Below the pieces are notes generated by a model. The model was given only the letters and a program-made list of their open reading frames with translations. It searched no databases and was not told the DNA's origin. Below, piece by piece: positions 62,369-64,000 of a DNA stretch of 64,000 bases (position 1 is its first letter; each line of letters starts with the position of its first letter). The DNA comes from Tetrahymena elliotti 4EA. Taxonomy: Eukaryota; Ciliophora; Oligohymenophorea; Hymenostomatida; Tetrahymenidae. The stretch lies in assembly GCA_000231825.2 (NCBI GenBank), contig JH720339.1, positions 425,890 to 489,889 of the forward strand. Direction: 5' to 3'. A program made the translations under genes and the position numbers.

Positions 62369-63100
62369 TCACTCAAAAAAGTTCTCTTCATCTAATTCCT
62401 CAATAACTTCACTGATTTCAAAATAATAATCATCTGAGCCTAGCTCTTATTTATCTTTCTTAGATATTTATTTTTTATTTTATTTTTAGTTAGATTCTTT
62501 TATAAGATTTGCTTCTGCTTTATTGTTATTATTGTTGTTATTGTCACCTAATTTTTAGTTTATTTCTTATTGTTTTTGAGTGTCAGCAAACAAATATGAA
62601 TCTTTGCACAAGCTATCTAGTTTATGACTAATTTTTCTAAAATATTTTTCTTTTACATACGCTTCAGAGTAGAGATAATCTTAATCTTTGGGTAATTATT
62701 TCAATTTTTAAATCTCCTATTCAAATAATTTGTTTTAATCTAAAAATAGATTTGCATAGACTAAATAAGCTAAACCTGGAAGCAAAAATGTTTTGCGAGA
62801 GAAGTTCATAGCCCATGCTTATCTCAAAGAATATTATTTTGATATTTTAGTATTAATAATCCCAAAAAGTTGAACTAGTGCTAAATAAGCTGCTGTACTT
62901 TAAAAGATATTTATTCCCTAATTATATGCTGTTAAATGCTTTAACTTAAATTAATTATCCTTCCAATTATTTTCAGTCTCATAAATCAATAATGGATTGA
63001 CATAGAGTACCTATTTAAGATGATTGAATTAAACTCTAGTTTGCTAAATAGCTTTTAAATGATTTTCTAAAAATTATTAAATGCTTTCTAAATTATTCAT
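62369..63100 (-). CDS. Small membrane-associated protein, unknown function
   Basis: Not assigned to a family. A single exon of 243 aa starts at the ATG at 63100 (MNNLESIQQFLENHLKAIQQ). The frame stays open 24 codons further upstream, so an upstream exon could extend the N-terminus. Two hydrophobic segments are visible: STAAYLALVQLFGIINTK (about residues 75-92) and KTFLLPGLAYLVYANLFL (about 113-130). A helical charged part follows (YLYSEAYVKEKYFRKISHKL). The tail has seven consecutive Asn, then Lys/Gln-rich and acidic sequence ending EELDEENFFE. The two-helix layout resembles small ciliate mitochondrial or ER membrane proteins, but nothing specific supports that. An overlapping frame beginning MFESSLKSIEFN (63219) is open for about 70 codons in another phase and was judged spurious. 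Confidence 0.65.
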
Positions 63101-64000
63101 TTCTATTTGTTTCTAAATTAAATTACTAAATTTATCTTTCGAGAAAAGTTTCAGCAATCAATTAATTAAATTCGATTGATTTCAATGATGATTCGAACAT
63201 ATTTTCTCAAATAGATAGATACAATAAATTCTAAGATTTATAAGAAATCTACTAAAAATGTAATTTTCATAAATTTATCTTAAAATATTAATTCAAAAAT
63301 TCAATATTAAAAAAAAAAGGATTCCTCTTTTTCTAAAAATAATTTTAAAATGTTTGGTTCAAAAAAATTTTTTTGTTATTAAATAAAGCAAACATACTAT
63401 TTTCAGACAATCATTTTTGTTCTTTTTTCGTTTTTATGAGGTTGAAGAATCATATATTCAAAATTATAAATTATTAAAATAGAATGCGGTTTCAATTAAT
63501 AAATAACACTTTTTCCGTTTTTATAATAAAATTTTCTAAAAAATTAAAGAAAGGAAAAATAAATGTAATATCATGTAAAAAATTTTTTTAATTACTGAAG
63601 TCTTAAATTACACAAGCAACATGTGTAAATTCTTTTACACTAAACAACTAAACAGGATTTGCATTTTATTTTTCTAGAAATTTGATATTAAATTTTCTAA
63701 GTCACAAAATGCAAAACCGAAATAAAGTATTTATTTTGATATAAAAAAATGTGATGTATTTTATTCTATAAAATATTTACTAGTTTTCCTTAAGGAGGAA
63801 GCTATTTTTTTAGAAAGAAAAATCAAAATTTTAATTCTAACTAATTTAAAATAGAGCAAAAATCTATACTAATTGAAAATAAATAGGGTCTTTATACTTT
63901 TAGTCTGGTTTTTCCTCATGGAAAAAATATATTTTTTTAATGCAAAATAATTGAAAGAAATTAGGCAATTAAAAAATGAAAAATTTTCTATTCAGAAATT
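63101..64000. other. Intergenic to right edge, no feature seen
   Basis: AT-rich 5' flank of the minus-strand gene. No coding frame, RNA gene or repeat recognised up to the window end. Confidence 0.45.

Noticed and set aside
63010..63219. Frame starting MFESSLKSIEFN overlapping the start of the small membrane protein gene
   Set aside because: It runs in a different phase from the convincing downstream sequence, stops at TGA near 63000, and is less protein-like than the overlapping frame.
1..64000. tRNA, rRNA, snRNA and CRISPR features
   Set aside because: Looked for B-box strings such as GGTTCGAATCC, long GC-rich rRNA-like stretches and regular short repeats on both strands and found none. 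A covariance-model search would be needed to exclude them firmly.

Overview
The window looks like macronuclear-type DNA from an oligohymenophorean ciliate, most likely Tetrahymena or a close relative. It is extremely AT-rich. Long, domain-bearing reading frames make sense only if TAA and TAG are read as glutamine and TGA is the sole stop. Introns are mostly 40-110 nt, GT...AG, often GTAA...TTTAG or AAAG, and too long for the 20-34 nt introns of Paramecium. Standard-code ORFs therefore show only fragments of genes. All gene models here were rebuilt by eye with the ciliate code. Exon borders were chosen so that phases agree and were not checked against transcripts.

Layout. (1) 1-649, minus: 5' part of a membrane protein running off the left edge. 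(2) 1196-41522, plus, seven genes: a dual-specificity phosphatase; a stand-alone TRPM-type SLOG protein; three tandem paralogous K+ channels with a CNBD-like domain and a C-terminal CCHC zinc knuckle; a coiled-coil protein; a giant (about 3,480 aa) pseudokinase/EF-hand protein with a nephrocystin-1-like C-terminus; and a second multi-EF-hand protein. (3) 42292-56643, minus, four genes: a coiled-coil protein, an SR-type protein with two copies of a cysteine-rich motif, a secreted coiled-coil protein resembling granule-lattice (Grl/trichocyst matrix) proteins, and a PTB/hnRNP-L-like RNA-binding protein with a long Q/N-rich region. (4) 56644-64000: mostly empty DNA with an unidentified plus-strand gene fragment (58647-59514), degenerate 200-nt tandem repeats and a small minus-strand membrane protein.

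Function. Much of the plus-strand block fits excitability and Ca2+ sensing, as expected for a ciliated, secretory cell: K+ channels, two EF-hand giants and a SLOG ligand-sensor fold. One EF-hand giant ends in a domain otherwise known from the ciliary transition-zone protein nephrocystin-1. The link between these genes is inference. Outside genes the clearest structure is a near-perfect 139-bp palindrome flanked by 6-bp direct repeats (5406-5556), which looks like a foldback/MITE insertion. No tRNA, rRNA, CRISPR or telomeric repeat was recognised.
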